DNA of 64,000 bases, from assembly GCA_949752795.1 (NCBI GenBank), contig OX457062.1:91811777-91875776 (forward strand), given 5' to 3'. This document shows, piece after piece, positions 22,800-33,636 of the stretch; the first letter of the stretch is position 1; every line of letters begins with the position of its first letter. The notes under the pieces were generated by a model. The model made no database searches. It was given only the letters and a program-made list of their open reading frames with translations, and was not told the DNA's origin. The translations under genes and the position numbers were made by a program. Source of the DNA: Hyperoodon ampullatus (taxonomy: Eukaryota; Chordata; Mammalia; Artiodactyla; Ziphiidae).

Positions 22800-22922
22800 A
22801 CAGATTTTTAACTTTGGCCTCTGTTTTCTCATCTGTCAAATGATACCTGGACTATAAAAGTTCAATGAGACAACCTAAGAAAACTCCTGAGGCCTCTGGT
22901 ACACAGAAGGAGCATAATTATT
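22800..22922 (+). mobile_element. MIR fragment
   Basis: A cctctgttttctcatctgtc block followed by aatgatacctggactat and tggtacacagaaggagcata follows MIR 3' order. Confidence 0.6.
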
Positions 22923-23848
22923 TCTATTGACCCAGGATGGCTGGCTTTCAAGGGGTTATCTTTCCATCTAGCTGATGCTGACCCCTGAATCCTGTGCTGG
23001 GTAGGCTTGTGAGCTAATCAGCTCCCTGGGGTCAAGGTAATACATCAGAGCATGTCATAAAGAATTTCTTTCTGGAAGTTGCTAATGAGAGGAGCCAGTA
23101 AAAATATGATTTTTCCCCCCAGAGAATGAACATGATAATGCACAGAACTTGACTACCTGCTCCACTGGATTTCTGATGTCCCCTTCAGCTCTAGGTCTTC
23201 TTCCATCCCATCGCCTTCCCACTCCTCTGCCACATACTCACTCAAACCATGTTTCCACACTAACCAGGAAGGTTTTTTTGCTGGGTTGTTAAAACAGCTT
23301 AAGGAAAAAAAATATTCACAAGTAATCTCTTAAATCTATAGGCTAGGTATGTGTTGAGACACCAAAAGGAACATTCCTTTTCCTAGAACAGGGTGGAGAG
23401 AGGCACCAAGTCACGGGGAACAAGTCTAAACTCAACTCGGGTTCCTTAGACACTCAAGTGCAGCACAGTCCCGGCTAATGATGCCTTTGACAGCAGAAGT
23501 GTCTTTTCTTTGAGAACCTCAAAAATGACTTGGGAGAAGAACTCATTCCTCCTTTCACTTGGGGACGCTGGGGTAAGTGTTCTAGCTCTAGGCGATCTCC
23601 AGGGAGATCGAGTCACAGAAAGGAACAGAGGGGACATTGTGTCCTAGGCAGAGGGTAGTTGGACAATAAGGAGCTTTGATTTATCAAATAATCAATAAAA
23701 AACATCAAGGTATTGCAGGAAATCTCAAATTATAACCGGTGCCCAGGTCCCCATAGCCCTTTCCCACTTACCAAAAGCGTGTGCAAAAGTCAGCCCAAGT
23801 TCGGGAGATCTCAGCTCACATGCCTAGTTTTGTGTTATGTGATACTCT

Positions 23849-24063
23849 TTTTTTTTTTTTTTTTTTTTTTTGCGGTACGCGGGCCTCTCACCGCTGTGGC
23901 CTCTCCCGTTGCGGAGCACAGGCTCCGGACGCGCAGGCTCAGCGGCCATGGCTCACGGGCCCAGCCGCTCCGCGGCACGTGGGATCTTCCCGGACCGGGG
24001 CATGAATCCGTGTCCCCTGCATCAGCAGGCGGGCTCTCAACCACTGCGCCACCAGGGAAGCCC
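23849..24063 (-). mobile_element. Young CHR-type SINE with TSD
   Basis: It has a poly-T of about 22 nt, then a tgcggtacgcgggcctctca end, and the head complement ccaccagggaagccc. The duplication tgtgatactctttt occurs at 23839-23852 and 24064-24077. It is CpG-rich with few apparent decay changes, so probably recent. Confidence 0.95.
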
Positions 24064-24319
24064 TGTGATACTCTTTTATGTTTAGCATCTACTTGTAAGC
24101 ACTCTTGAGTCTGTCTCAGGTATGTTTTCCCTCCCTTCCTACTTGGGGGCTAAGCTCAGAGTTTGCTGTCTGACATCTTGGGAAGGGCAGGTACGGCCCC
24201 ATGTGACGACAGGAACTGACCCTCTTTGCCTTTGAAGCCCTTTTTACTCTCAGTAACAATAACAGCTGTGGCAATTTTGTCGTTGTCGCTATGCCCACTC
24301 TGTGCTGGCTCTTATGGTA

Positions 24320-24478
24320 GGACCTTTCCATATGTCCTCTAGTTCATGCGACAGTCCAGCAAAATATCGTCGGCATTCTGCACACGAGAGAACTAAGGAC
24401 TGGATTATTTTCTAGAAGTTGTAAAAGCGAATCTAACCACCGCTAAAGTGAGGGAGCCAGGACTTGAAGCCGTGTGTG
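24320..24478 (-). mobile_element. MIR fragment
   Basis: A cacacgagagaactaaggac block followed by gagggagccaggacttgaag is a diverged reverse MIR core. Confidence 0.5.
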
Positions 24479-25984
24479 CCCAACTCCAAAATTTATGCTT
24501 TTTCTGTAACTGTCCTTCCTCTAGATTTCTAGCGCTTGACGCATAAAACTGGCACGGCACACTGGGAGCACTAACGTGGAAGAGATGGTGTGACGTACAA
24601 GCAAGCATTTGCAAGCCCACATCAAGTGAGCATCTGAACAGAAGAGGGGTGAGACCCCAGAGGGCTCCAAAGCATCACTTGCTGAGTGCCTTGCCTAAAC
24701 CACTGGCCTTCTCCGGACATCTGTCACCTCACTGCACCAGTGAATCAATCCTGCCTCCTGGGCACAGGAGGAGAAGGAAGGCGAGTAGAGGTTTACACAT
24801 GCAGGAGAGCACAGCTAAAGCCAAATGACCTCGGACGGAGAGCTTTATCAGGAGGAACAGTAATAAATGAGCTTTTACAAATAAGAGATAAAAAGAGGCC
24901 ATGTTATTTTTAGAAAATAATTCATGTGGGCACTAGCTGCCTCTTTCCCTCCGTGCCCGTTGAGCAGAATGTGGGTCAGGCAGGAAAGCAATTACCCTCT
25001 GAGTTAACTGGAGGGCAGTGTTGATTAGAAGATATTCCTTGGAAAATTCCATCGCCACCTTCCTTCTCTTAGAAAGGTGACTTCTCACGGTCCATTGGCA
25101 TGCCACCCTTGACTTTTTTTTCTCTGCCCTCGGAAGGAATCCAATCAGCCACACCTCTCTTGTTCTATTTAGGGCTCATGCTAAGCAAGTCCAGGAGATT
25201 TCAGAATTCTGAAGTAAGATTAAGCCCAGTCTCCTTGCTGTGTCTTTACAGAAACTTGCATCAAATGACTTGGAAGGAAGACACGACATTCCCATCAGCA
25301 GAGCCAGACAAATCTGCACATCCCTGACACTCTCGGGCCCCGCGCACAGTCCTGGGCCTTTGTCACGGGTTGGTTCTTCCAAACACTTCCAAAACAACGA
25401 TGAGGTCGCCTGGCCTAGACCCTGAATTTCTAACTCTTTTTCATATTTTTTAAAAAAAAAAGTCTAAAACAGATGTTAAAAGGCTATGTAAATTAACAAA
25501 ATATCAGTTCTTTTGCCGCTGAAAAACTAGGAAACAATTTATAGTATGTTTCGTAAACGTAGTTAAACTGGATGACAATTTTTGCAAACTCTGTGGTCTT
25601 TTTTTTAGATGGGCTGCCCATCTTTATTGGTCAGAACCCCTGGCTTCTGGCTTCAGTTCTGGTCCTAAATTGCTCTTTAGCTTTGGACCAGCCACAGAAT
25701 CCCTATGTCTCAGCTTCTCCTTCAGGAGAAAAAAGGACAAGAAGACTCTTCAGAGATGGCACGTGCTTGTCCTGGAAAGCAATGTCAATTCCTTCAAAAG
25801 AAGGATGCCAGGACCATGCCAATCTTTCTGCTTGTCCTGGAATTCAGTTGTCCCTCTCAGGTCTCCCATGTGATGCACACAAACTGACAATATTTGGTCT
25901 GTGCTTTCATTTCATATGTGTCTGTTCTCTCTTCCCTGCTGGACTCAAACACCTTGAGGATAGGACCACATTTTAAAATTCTAG

Positions 25985-26370
25985 GGAATTCCCTGGTGGT
26001 GCAGCGATTAAGAATCCTCCTGCCAATGCAGGGGACATGGGTTCGAGCCCTGGTCCAGGAAGATCCCACATGCTGCAGAGCAACTAAGCCTGTGTGCCAC
26101 AACTACTAAGCCTGTGCTCTACAGCCCGCAAGCCACAACTACTAAGCCCACACACCACAACTACTGAAGCCCGCGCGCTCTAGGGCCCGTGTGCCGCAAC
26201 TACTGAGCCCGTGTGCTGCAACTACTGAAGCCTGCGTGCTGCAACAAGAGAAGCCACCGCAATGAGAAGCCCGCGCACCGCAACGAAGAGTAGACCCTGC
26301 TCGCCGCAACTAGAGAAAGTCCACGTGCAGCAATGAAGACCCAACAAAGCCAAAAATAAATAAATAAAAT
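25985..26370 (+). mobile_element. CHR-type SINE, expanded body
   Basis: Head ggaattccctggtggtgcag, B box gggttcgagccctgg. The body has extra tandem copies of a CAACTACTGAAGCCCG/CAACTACTAAGCC unit, making it about 385 bp where neighbours are 210-320 bp. The tail is (AAAT)n. Flanks aaattctag and aaattttag may be a decayed TSD. Confidence 0.9.
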
Positions 26371-26846
26371 AAAATTTTAGTATGTTCCATGGTAACTTGC
26401 ATGCCATAGATACTCAGCAAATATCCGTTAGCTATGTGTTCAGGGTTTGTTTGGGGTTTTTTTTTTGTATTTAGGCGTTCTCCTCACCTAAGATCAGGAT
26501 GGTGTCTTCTACCTGTTAATACTGTGAACTGATAGAATATTTAAAAATTTATCAACATGCTTTTCTATCTATTCTCCCATTTCATTTCTATATCATTCCA
26601 GTAAGGTTGGCAGGGCAGACAGAACAATGGGGATATTACACAGCTCAGCCACTTGGGACCCAGAGACAAGAGATGCAAGCTCAGAGCTTTCCAGTGAGCC
26701 GGCCAGTGCTTGGATGAAATTCCAGGCCAGATGACTCCTGGGCATTACTTCCCTTTGGTGTCCATCTCCCCACAGCAGCAAGTGCTACTGGTGCTGATGG
26801 CACCCCGGCACCCCTGGCAGAGTCAGGAGCCCCAGTGAGACATTAC

Positions 26847-27016
26847 CTCATGGTTAGCAAATCGGATATCCCGGGAGAATATGGTCGCCACCCAGTCGCA
26901 CCCGAGTTTGACATCAATGTTCTGGGCGAGTTTCTCTAGGGTGGGCAGGTGGCTGGCTTGGAAGTGGTAAGCCAGGGTCACGTGCAGCTGCTTCTTATGA
27001 GGCTCCACGTGCACTT
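26847..27016 (-). CDS. UBASH3B: UBASH3B exon 5 (2H domain, second HxT)
   Basis: 170 bp encode E201 (split) and residues 202-257, starting VHVEPHKKQLHVTLAYHF and ending SRDIRFANHE. The His212-Val213-Thr214 (LHVTLA) is the second HxT motif of a 2H phosphoesterase-like domain; the first is in exon 3. The acceptor is cttccag and the donor GAG|gtaatg. The segment looks identical to human UBASH3B from memory. Confidence 0.96.
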
Positions 27017-27289
27017 CTGGAAGAAGGAAGGAAAGAGGCAGCTGTTGCATCTCGATGGCGAAGACAAGGAAAAACACAGGACGGTGCCCTGATAAATCTG
27101 TTTCCCAAATAGCAGAGGACAGAGTCCCTCGGTCAGACAAAACCTGTTTCTCTCCTTCACAGCAGCAGAATAAGAGCGGGGCGGGGGATAAAAACCCGCA
27201 GTCCGAGAGAGAAAGAGCCACATGTCTGGCTTTTCTGGACCAGCTGAGAGACAATCATTTTGATTGGCAGCTGCTCACAACAAATCCAG

Positions 27290-27345
27290 ATGAGTGTCAC
27301 TGGCTCCACCATTCAGATGAGGAAACTGAGACCTAAAGGGATGAG
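27290..27345 (-). mobile_element. MIR core scrap
   Basis: The short block cattcagatgaggaaactga followed by gacctaaagg is typical of a reverse MIR core. Confidence 0.4.
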
Positions 27346-27493
27346 CTAATTTATGTGGAAATAAGGAGCAAATTTTGTCATCATGGGACTCCCAAGGTTA
27401 TCTTGCCTTTGTTTTAAAGTCAAGCCTCTTAGCTTTTGGGTGGCTCTGATAGAGAAATGAGGGGAAAAGATGGATTATTTTCAAAGTTTAAAA

Positions 27494-27703
27494 CAGGGTT
27501 TCTCAACATCATTTTGGAACAAATAATCATTTGTTATGGGGGCTGTCCTGTGCATTACTGGGTGTTTAGCTGCAACCCTGGCCCCTACCCACTAGATGCC
27601 AGCAGCACCCCCCCAAGTTGTAACAACCAAAAACGACTCCAGACCTTGCCAAATGACCTCTGGGGGGAGATGGAGCAAAAATCACTCCGATTGAAAACCA
27701 CAG
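27494..27703 (+). mobile_element. MER20-like hAT-Charlie element
   Basis: The ends cagggtttctcaacatc and gaaaaccacaggtt are imperfect inverted repeats. The interior contains the familiar MER20 text ccctacccactagatgccag and gttgtaacaaccaaaaac. It is non-autonomous and placental-specific. Confidence 0.85.
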
Positions 27704-27964
27704 GTTTGAAGTATGCAGACTATTATTCTAAGACACCCTAAAAAGCAAAACAAAAGAAACCAGCCTACCTACACAAGGCAAGAGCTTTTATTTGTCTTTT
27801 GTCCGTCTTTCAGTGAGGGAGATTCATCTACTGTCCAAGCTCAAACACCAAACAAGATGCAACTAGAGGGAATTTAGGGAATTCCAGAAATTAAGGGGCT
27901 TGCTCAAGTCGCACAGAGGTAGAAGAATGGTAGAAGTTGGGGCTGTGGTTTTGAGTACTTTTCT

Positions 27965-28090
27965 GTTATACTGCATGCGTTTCTTTGGTGTAAGCTCCCC
28001 GAGGCAAGGGCTCTGTGTCCTGTTCATGGATTATAAACCCCCTACCCCCCAACCCGTGCTCAGCACCCCACGGGCTTTCAGTATTTGTTA
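27965..28090 (+). mobile_element. L2 3'-end fragment
   Basis: Blocks gtaagctccccgaggcaagg, then gtgctcagcaccccacgg, then gtatttgttaaatgaatgaa match the L2 terminus order. Confidence 0.65.
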
Positions 28091-28263
28091 AATGAATGAA
28101 GACACACGAATGAATCTCCTTAAACCATCAAGGATGGAGGATGACTTCATCTACTCGCTGACGGAATCTGGGTCTGCCACACCTCTGAATACCATGACAC
28201 AAGTTCTAGGGCATAGACCTGATGGCCCGCTTTCCACACCGGGCCACCCAGTTCTCCGAGTCG

Positions 28264-28278
28264 CCAGCAGGGGGCCGC
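28264..28278 (+). promoter_or_regulatory. CTCF-like motif
   Basis: CCAGCAGGGGGCCGC in a CpG-containing context is near the CTCF core consensus with one off-consensus base. Sequence resemblance only. Confidence 0.4.
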
Positions 28279-29786
28279 ACCGGGGCCGAGAAGCCAGCCA
28301 AGCCCACCGGTTCTTGCAGAGAGGACTCAGATGGCTGGGGAGGAGCTGGCTTGCTCCCTTCCTGGCAGGAAAGCCAGCAAGGGCCTGCCTGCCTTTCGCT
28401 CAATATGCGCTTTATGAACTGGCCGCGTCCTGGCTGAGACCTGCTTCACTCACTTGTGAATGATTTGGGTTTTGTGGCTACAACATTCGATTTGGTTCTT
28501 GTGGGAGTTTTCGTGGTTTTGACAATAGCTACTGTGGGATGAAAAGAGCCACTTCCCTGAGGTGGAGGGATGGGAACAGGAAATAATCTGCCTATGAGGC
28601 CATTTCTCTGAAATTTTATGCTCCTGTGAAGGGGGCAGGCTCCACCGAAGTCAGAGGGCAGACACGAGTCCCTGGGGACGAAGGGGTGGAGGTGGGGCGT
28701 CTAAGGAGACCAGGCTCCCAATGCGCAGAGGTGACCTAAGGGCCCGGGTTCCTCTGAGTGTAGAGACATCACTGTGATCCTGTTCAGTGATGCTGGGCCC
28801 TCACCACACTCTTCCTAGAGTCCTGAGCCCTACTGGGGGATTTTCTGGTAGAAAAGGCCACTGAGAAATAGGCCCCGAGCTGGGGATGAAAAGAGCAGAG
28901 TGGGACACAGGCAGGTGAGGTGGAGGCCAAAGGTCAGGAGCCCAGGGAGCAAAGGGCGGGGCTGGCCAGCTGGGGCCTCTGCCAGCACTGTGTTCAACAC
29001 TCAGGACCCGGGTGGGCAGCTCACACCCTCCGCTCCGGTCAGGGTGATGGCCCACTGGCCCCAGCCCCCTGCTCCCTCCTGCCTGTGCTCATGCTGCCTG
29101 CCCTCCTGCAGGGCCCTATTCCCATCCGATGGATCAGCGTCTTCCCGGGGTGACTGTCCTTTTATCTGTGAAGGGGGCCCCGCTCCATCATCCCATGGCA
29201 GGATGATGGCCTCTCTTCTCACAGCTCTTATGACACGGTGCCTGGAGAAACCATCTCTTCTTCCCTGTTGCGTTCCTCACGGATAAACACACAGTAGGTG
29301 CCCAATAAATACCTGCTGATCGTGATTTCATTCTAAAGGGACCAAAAAGACTCCCGCCCGCCCCACTGTCTGTCCCACGGAAGGCGAGGCCCTTGCGGAG
29401 CTGTCTGCACCTGCAGTCACACAGGAAGGCTTTGCAAACCTCTGCCCCCGCCGCCCGCCTTTAAGTCAGCACACATCCTGAGTGTCCCTACAAACTGATT
29501 CCTTTGACGGTAAACCTCAGTTGTTAGCTTGAACTGAGACCTCCCATGCAAAGAGCAGGTGACATTGTAAAGAGGTGGATAAGGGCCCTTTTCAGGCTTA
29601 GGGGCCTGTCTACCAGGCTTCAGTGAGTCGAAAGGTGTTGGTTCAGTGGATTTGATTATTACTGGATGCTAAGTGCTTCCACTCTACTGTCTGTGCTGTG
29701 TGACCCCGGTCCACACGGAGGGGACGGGGAGCCCCAGATTAACACCTGCTTGGGATGGGGTTTGGAGGAGGAAAAGAAGGTTCCTT

Positions 29787-29930
29787 GGGAATTCCCTGGT
29801 GCTCCAGTGGTTAGGACTCCACACTTTCACTGACGAGGGCCCGGGGTTCGATCCCTGGTCAGGGAACTAAGATCCTGCAAGCCAGGCAGCGTGGCCAAAA
29901 CAACAACAACAACAAAAAAAAAAACCCCAC
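29787..29930 (+). mobile_element. Short tRNA-derived SINE
   Basis: It reads gggaattccctggtgctcca, then the B box ggggttcgatccctggtc, then an (AAC)n/A tail. This is the short type, like 20063-20214. Confidence 0.88.
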
Positions 29931-30089
29931 GCACAGAAAAGTTCCTTATTTCTGAGCAGTGAGGAGATGGTGGGGCTGCAAAGGAACACATTTATAATTC
30001 AATGGGAACAGTCATTTATGTACTTTCAACATGGTGTCAGGGAGTGGACACTGGACCTGCTCTCAAGGAGGTTAGGAGAACTGTAGCTG

Positions 30090-30311
30090 AATTTTTTTTT
30101 TTTTTTTTTTTTTTTTTTTGCGGTGCGAGGGCCTCTCACTGCTGTGGCCTCTCCCGTTGCGGAGCACAGGCTCCGGACGCGCAGGCTCAGCGGCCATGGC
30201 TCACAGGCCTAGCTGCTCCGCAGCATGTGGGATCCTCCCGGACCGGGGCACGAACCCGTGTCCCCTGCATCGGCAGGCGGACTCTCAACCACTGCGCCAC
30301 CAGGGAAGCCC
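30090..30311 (-). mobile_element. CHR-type SINE
   Basis: A 28 nt poly-T is followed by a gcggtgcgagggcctctcac end and the head complement at 30290-30311. It lies about 195 bp from the exon 4 donor and is in inverted orientation to the SINE at 29787. Confidence 0.93.
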
Positions 30312-30506
30312 TGAGTATTTTTTAAAGGGGCAAGAGGTGTGGGGTCCTGCAGGAAACGGCTGTGTTCTTGGGCACGTTCTGCCCATTCCTGCAGGACCCT
30401 CTACCTCCCGACTCCACCCTCCTCCTCCACAATCATTTCCTGTCCCTTTCCTTCCCGACTTTCCAATTCCCAGGGCCCAGGGCAGGCCTGGCAGCTGGCA
30501 GCTCAC

Positions 30507-30705
30507 CGGTTTTGGAGGCAGCCTCCGCAGCAAAGTCGGCGGCAAACTTCTTGAGGACCTCTGCGCTGTCTTCCTTCACGAAGAGGCCGATGAAGTTGGA
30601 GGAGGTATAGAGCTCCAGGGGCAGCGGGGCTGAGAACTTACATTTCCAGCGACTGACGGTGGTCTGCAGGGCTTCCCCCAGGGCGTCCACCTTGCTGTCC
30701 TCACA
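30507..30705 (-). CDS. UBASH3B: UBASH3B exon 4 (2H domain)
   Basis: 199 bp encode residues 135-200 plus the first base of E201, starting CEDSKVDALGEALQTTVSRW and ending FAAEAASKT. It forms the middle of the 2H phosphoesterase-like domain between the two HxT motifs. The acceptor is cctgccag and the donor ACCG|gtgagc. The segment appears identical to human UBASH3B from memory. Confidence 0.96.
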
Positions 30706-32058
30706 CTGGCAGGGGAACAAGAGGCTTCGTTCAGAGACAAGGGGAGATGTCTGCCGCTACTTACCTTTGGCATCCTCTGTCCAGAGCTGGAGGCTGCTAA
30801 CAGAACTATCATTCCTGTCTGTGAGCAGGGAGAAGACCTGCAGCCTCCCAATTATCTGGAAATGGATTATCTAACCAGTCAATTAAACTGGGGCGATGGA
30901 CCACCTCTCCCCTCCCTCTCTCCCTGCTCCGATGTGCTCCTCTGAGCCCCGCCAGAATGCAGTAGGGCTGGTCCAGCAGAAAGCAAGCACGAGGGACGTG
31001 CCAAGAGAGTGTACAGCACCCCACGATAGGTTGTTGTGTGTTTTCTACAGTTCTGCATCGTTTGTACCTTTTCTATTCCACTTATGTGATCCAAAGTTGA
31101 CTCTTATCTCCACCCCCATGATACCTGGGAAGAATGAAGCTCCAAGAGCTGCAATATCCTCCTCCTCCCCCCGCCTCCCCAGAGCGCTAGAAGAAAGAAC
31201 GAGAGTGTCTAAAACTCTGAATGCTTTTGAGAAAGATCCTGGATGACTAAGAGGAAATGATCATCATTTTAATTTTCAGCATGAATGGTAAGAGAGGAGG
31301 TGTTAGGAACATATTTTCACCTACAAAAGGTGGAGATGGGGGAGAATATGAATGAGATTCTGGAAAAACAACCCCAAATATTAGAAAAACATATTGTCTT
31401 AAAATGCTACCATTCTGCTTCATTGTGACTACAGCTGGACACATCAATTCTTCTCCATCTCTGCAGAGAACCGAAGTAGATGAAATATGTTTACATTTAT
31501 CGGAACGAGAGGGATTTTGATTCAGTCTCTGCATAAGCTTCATGACAGCTAGAATTACAGGCTAGGTAACTATGGCAGGGGAGACGTATCCTAGCCATCT
31601 CTAGAAAGATCTAGCATGGCAAAACCTGTGGATGGTGTGCAGGAGGCTAAAGTCGCTCCCCCATCTGCAGACTACGTTTTTCATCCCCAGTTCTCTCATG
31701 TCTGCTCTTTCCTTGTGAGAGGGGAGGGAGAAGACAGACAGGAGAAGCTAGGTTAGAGAATCCACTCCCCTTGTGGCTACCAGACCATTGTGTCACCCAG
31801 TGGGTCAGGCTTGTCCCCTGGGTCCTGAGGAGCACACGGTCCTCACGATGCCACACCAGACCCGGGGTGCTCCTAGGCCTCGGCAGGTATTAGAAAGAGG
31901 ACCAGGGTGAGCAGCCGTGGACCTCACTGATTCCTCAAAGGCTCAACTCTGGAGCCCGTGACTGTTTCTACCAACATCCTGAGAGGCTCCCAGCTTTGCC
32001 TCCAGTCCCCCGGGGCTGGAGGGAGGCAGGCGCCCCGGGGTGGGGGGCTGCGGCTCAC
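30706..32058 (-). other. UBASH3B intron 3
   Basis: This 1353 bp intron has donor gtgagc and acceptor cag. No transposon or other feature was recognised. Confidence 0.85.
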
Positions 32059-32245
32059 CATGAAGAACTGGCAGAGGGTGATGTGAGGGAAGATGTTGTG
32101 AGCTTTGTTCTTGCCGCAGATCTGCTTCGACTGCTGCCAGAAGTCGGAAAGCTTCTGCGCTAAGGGGCCGGTGGGGCGGAGGTAGAGGACGTACTCCCGG
32201 GGCAGGGGGTCATCCAGGAAGGGGTCGCCGACGTGGGAGAACAAC
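32059..32245 (-). CDS. UBASH3B: UBASH3B exon 3 (UBA end, 2H domain first HxT)
   Basis: 187 bp encode W72 (split) and residues 73-134, starting LFSHVGDPFLDDPLPREYVL and ending FPHITLCQFFM. The first residues finish the UBA helix 3 (CDWLFSH). The rest opens the 2H phosphoesterase-like domain, with His126-Ile-Thr128 as the first HxT motif. The acceptor is ctctggcag and the donor ATG|gtgagc. This domain is known to bind or hydrolyse cyclic phosphates in the family; its cellular role is debated. Confidence 0.96.
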
Positions 32246-33003
32246 CTGCCAGAGAGAGGGGGGCCGAGCACGCCTCACTTGAGAACCGTGGAAGCAAAGG
32301 GAGAACTGACATCAAGGTCCATCCTGGGCAGCCTCCACCCCGCCAAGCACCGCGAGCGGGAGGGTTTTCAGTTTTGTACTTTAAAAATCCACCCCTCGAA
32401 GCTCACACTTTGTAACCAACTCTCAGATGCACCAACTTCTCTACTCCTGCCTGTCGTATCGCATAGGCATCCCACGACTCCCTAAAAAAATCCTAAGGCC
32501 GCTCTCCAGGAAGCGTTTCGGATCAACCCCGAATCCTTTCCCAGACCACCAGTACTGTTCCAGCCCGGCCTGTCCCTCCAGCTCCGTCTGTGATTAAACG
32601 CATGTGCCTCCAAAGATGAGGGAAGCTTGGAGGGTCGCCTTGTGGGGTCAGCCCTGGGTAGCGATATCCTGGAAGGTAAGTAAGTAGGATATTTCTAAAT
32701 CCATTTGCCTGATATCTAGGATGGATCTTTAAGTGAGTGGAGGAGCGGGTGGCTATCATGACAGAGGCTCTGTCTTGGAAATGCTCTGAATTTCTTTTGA
32801 CAGCTCTGAGGAGAGCACACTCTGGGGCCAGGACGGGGGAGGCGAATGGCTTGATACACAGGCTGGTCACATGGTTTTTTGGATCCTCCCCCTTCCCCCG
32901 CCCCTGAAGGGCCCATTAGAGACAGGCTGCACATCCCTGCTCATCCACATACACTTAGAGTTAATTACATGCTATTTTCTCAATTTATTTATTTCATACC
33001 AAC
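32246..33003 (-). other. UBASH3B intron 2
   Basis: This 758 bp intron has the weak donor gttggt and acceptor ggcag. No repeat was recognised. Confidence 0.85.
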
Positions 33004-33057
33004 CAGTCACATGCTGCCTGAACACTTCTTCCTCCTGTGGATGCCAAGGCTTTTTGT
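33004..33057 (-). CDS. UBASH3B: UBASH3B exon 2 (UBA domain)
   Basis: 54 bp encode the last base of A54, residues 55-71 (QKALASTGGRSVQAACD) and two bases of W72. This is helices 2-3 of the UBA domain, which binds ubiquitin. It is too short to be seen as an open frame on its own and was found by matching the expected peptide between exon 1 and exon 3. The acceptor is cttcttccag with a perfect TACTAAC branch site 28 nt upstream (33090-33084). The donor is TG|gttggt, poor against the GTRAGT consensus and containing a second GT 4 nt on. The length is a multiple of three. Confidence 0.93.
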
Positions 33058-33083
33058 CTGGAAGAAGAAATCAGATTTCTATT

Positions 33084-33090
33084 GTTAGTA
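33084..33090 (-). promoter_or_regulatory. Branch-point match TACTAAC for exon 2
   Basis: This is an exact optimal branch-point heptamer, with the branch A at 33085, 28 nt from the exon 2 acceptor. Confidence 0.6.
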
Positions 33091-33486
33091 TTTTTAGCCT
33101 CCTATCAGCTTTTCCCACTGCAGTGCAAGAGCTGGGTGTGAAGCAGGCACTGTTAAGCCTCCTCAAGGGTGTAGGGGAGACACCTGCAGCAGGGCATCCC
33201 CCCAGGGGTCACAGCAAGGCACAGGGACGTTAGGACTTGTGATTAATTTCCATGTAATTAGCATTGGATTTGCACGCAATTTGCACGCAGCCTAACAGCC
33301 CATGCCGTCTATTTTTAGCCATTTCCACATTAGACTTTTATTTTTGCTTCCCTAAAGGTTGTCATATCTTGCTTTTCCTTCCTTCCCTTTCACCCACTCA
33401 CTCTTCCTGACCCAGATCCCCTACAGAGCATTTTCTCATTCGCAGCCTCCTGGCAAAGTGTGCTAGAAAATGGTGCTTTTAAAAAA

Positions 33487-33600
33487 GAATTGTTTTAATT
33501 TAATTTAATTTATTTATTTTTTATACAGCAGGCTCTTATTAGTTATCTATTTTATACATATCAGTGTATATACATCAATCCCAATCTCCCAGTTCATCCC
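33487..33600 (-). mobile_element. L1 3'-terminal fragment
   Basis: An A/T tail region (33492-33525) is followed by tatacagcaggctcttatta and atcaatcccaatctcccag. This is the reverse of the L1 3' end common in artiodactyls and whales. Confidence 0.65.
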
Positions 33601-33636
33601 ACCACCCCCACCCTCCCACCCACCCCGCCCCCGCCA
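33601..33636 (-). repeat. C-rich tract (G-rich in the gene sense)
   Basis: The plus strand is nearly all C with CACCC units. The minus (sense) strand has at least five runs of three or more G within 36 nt, a quadruplex-type arrangement about 545 nt upstream of exon 2. Confidence 0.7.

Larger units (their letters stand above)
21594..26846 (-). other. UBASH3B intron 5
   Basis: This 5253 bp intron has donor gtaatg and acceptor cag. It contains three CHR SINEs (22131-22395, 23849-24063, 25985-26370) and MIR fragments near 22800-22922 and 24320-24478. Other parts (21600-22110, 22930-23830, 24490-25970, 26380-26840) are unique with nothing recognised. Confidence 0.85.
27017..30506 (-). other. UBASH3B intron 4
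   Basis: This 3490 bp intron has donor gtgagc and acceptor cag. It contains a MER20-like element (27494-27703), an L2 3'-end piece (27965-28090), a CTCF-like motif (28264-28278) and two SINEs (29787-29930 plus, 30090-30311 minus). The stretch 28300-29780 is GC-rich unique sequence with nothing recognised. Confidence 0.85.

Noticed and set aside
30118..30633. Plus-strand open frame of 171 codons
   Set aside because: The first half is a translated SINE and the second half is the antisense of UBASH3B exon 4.
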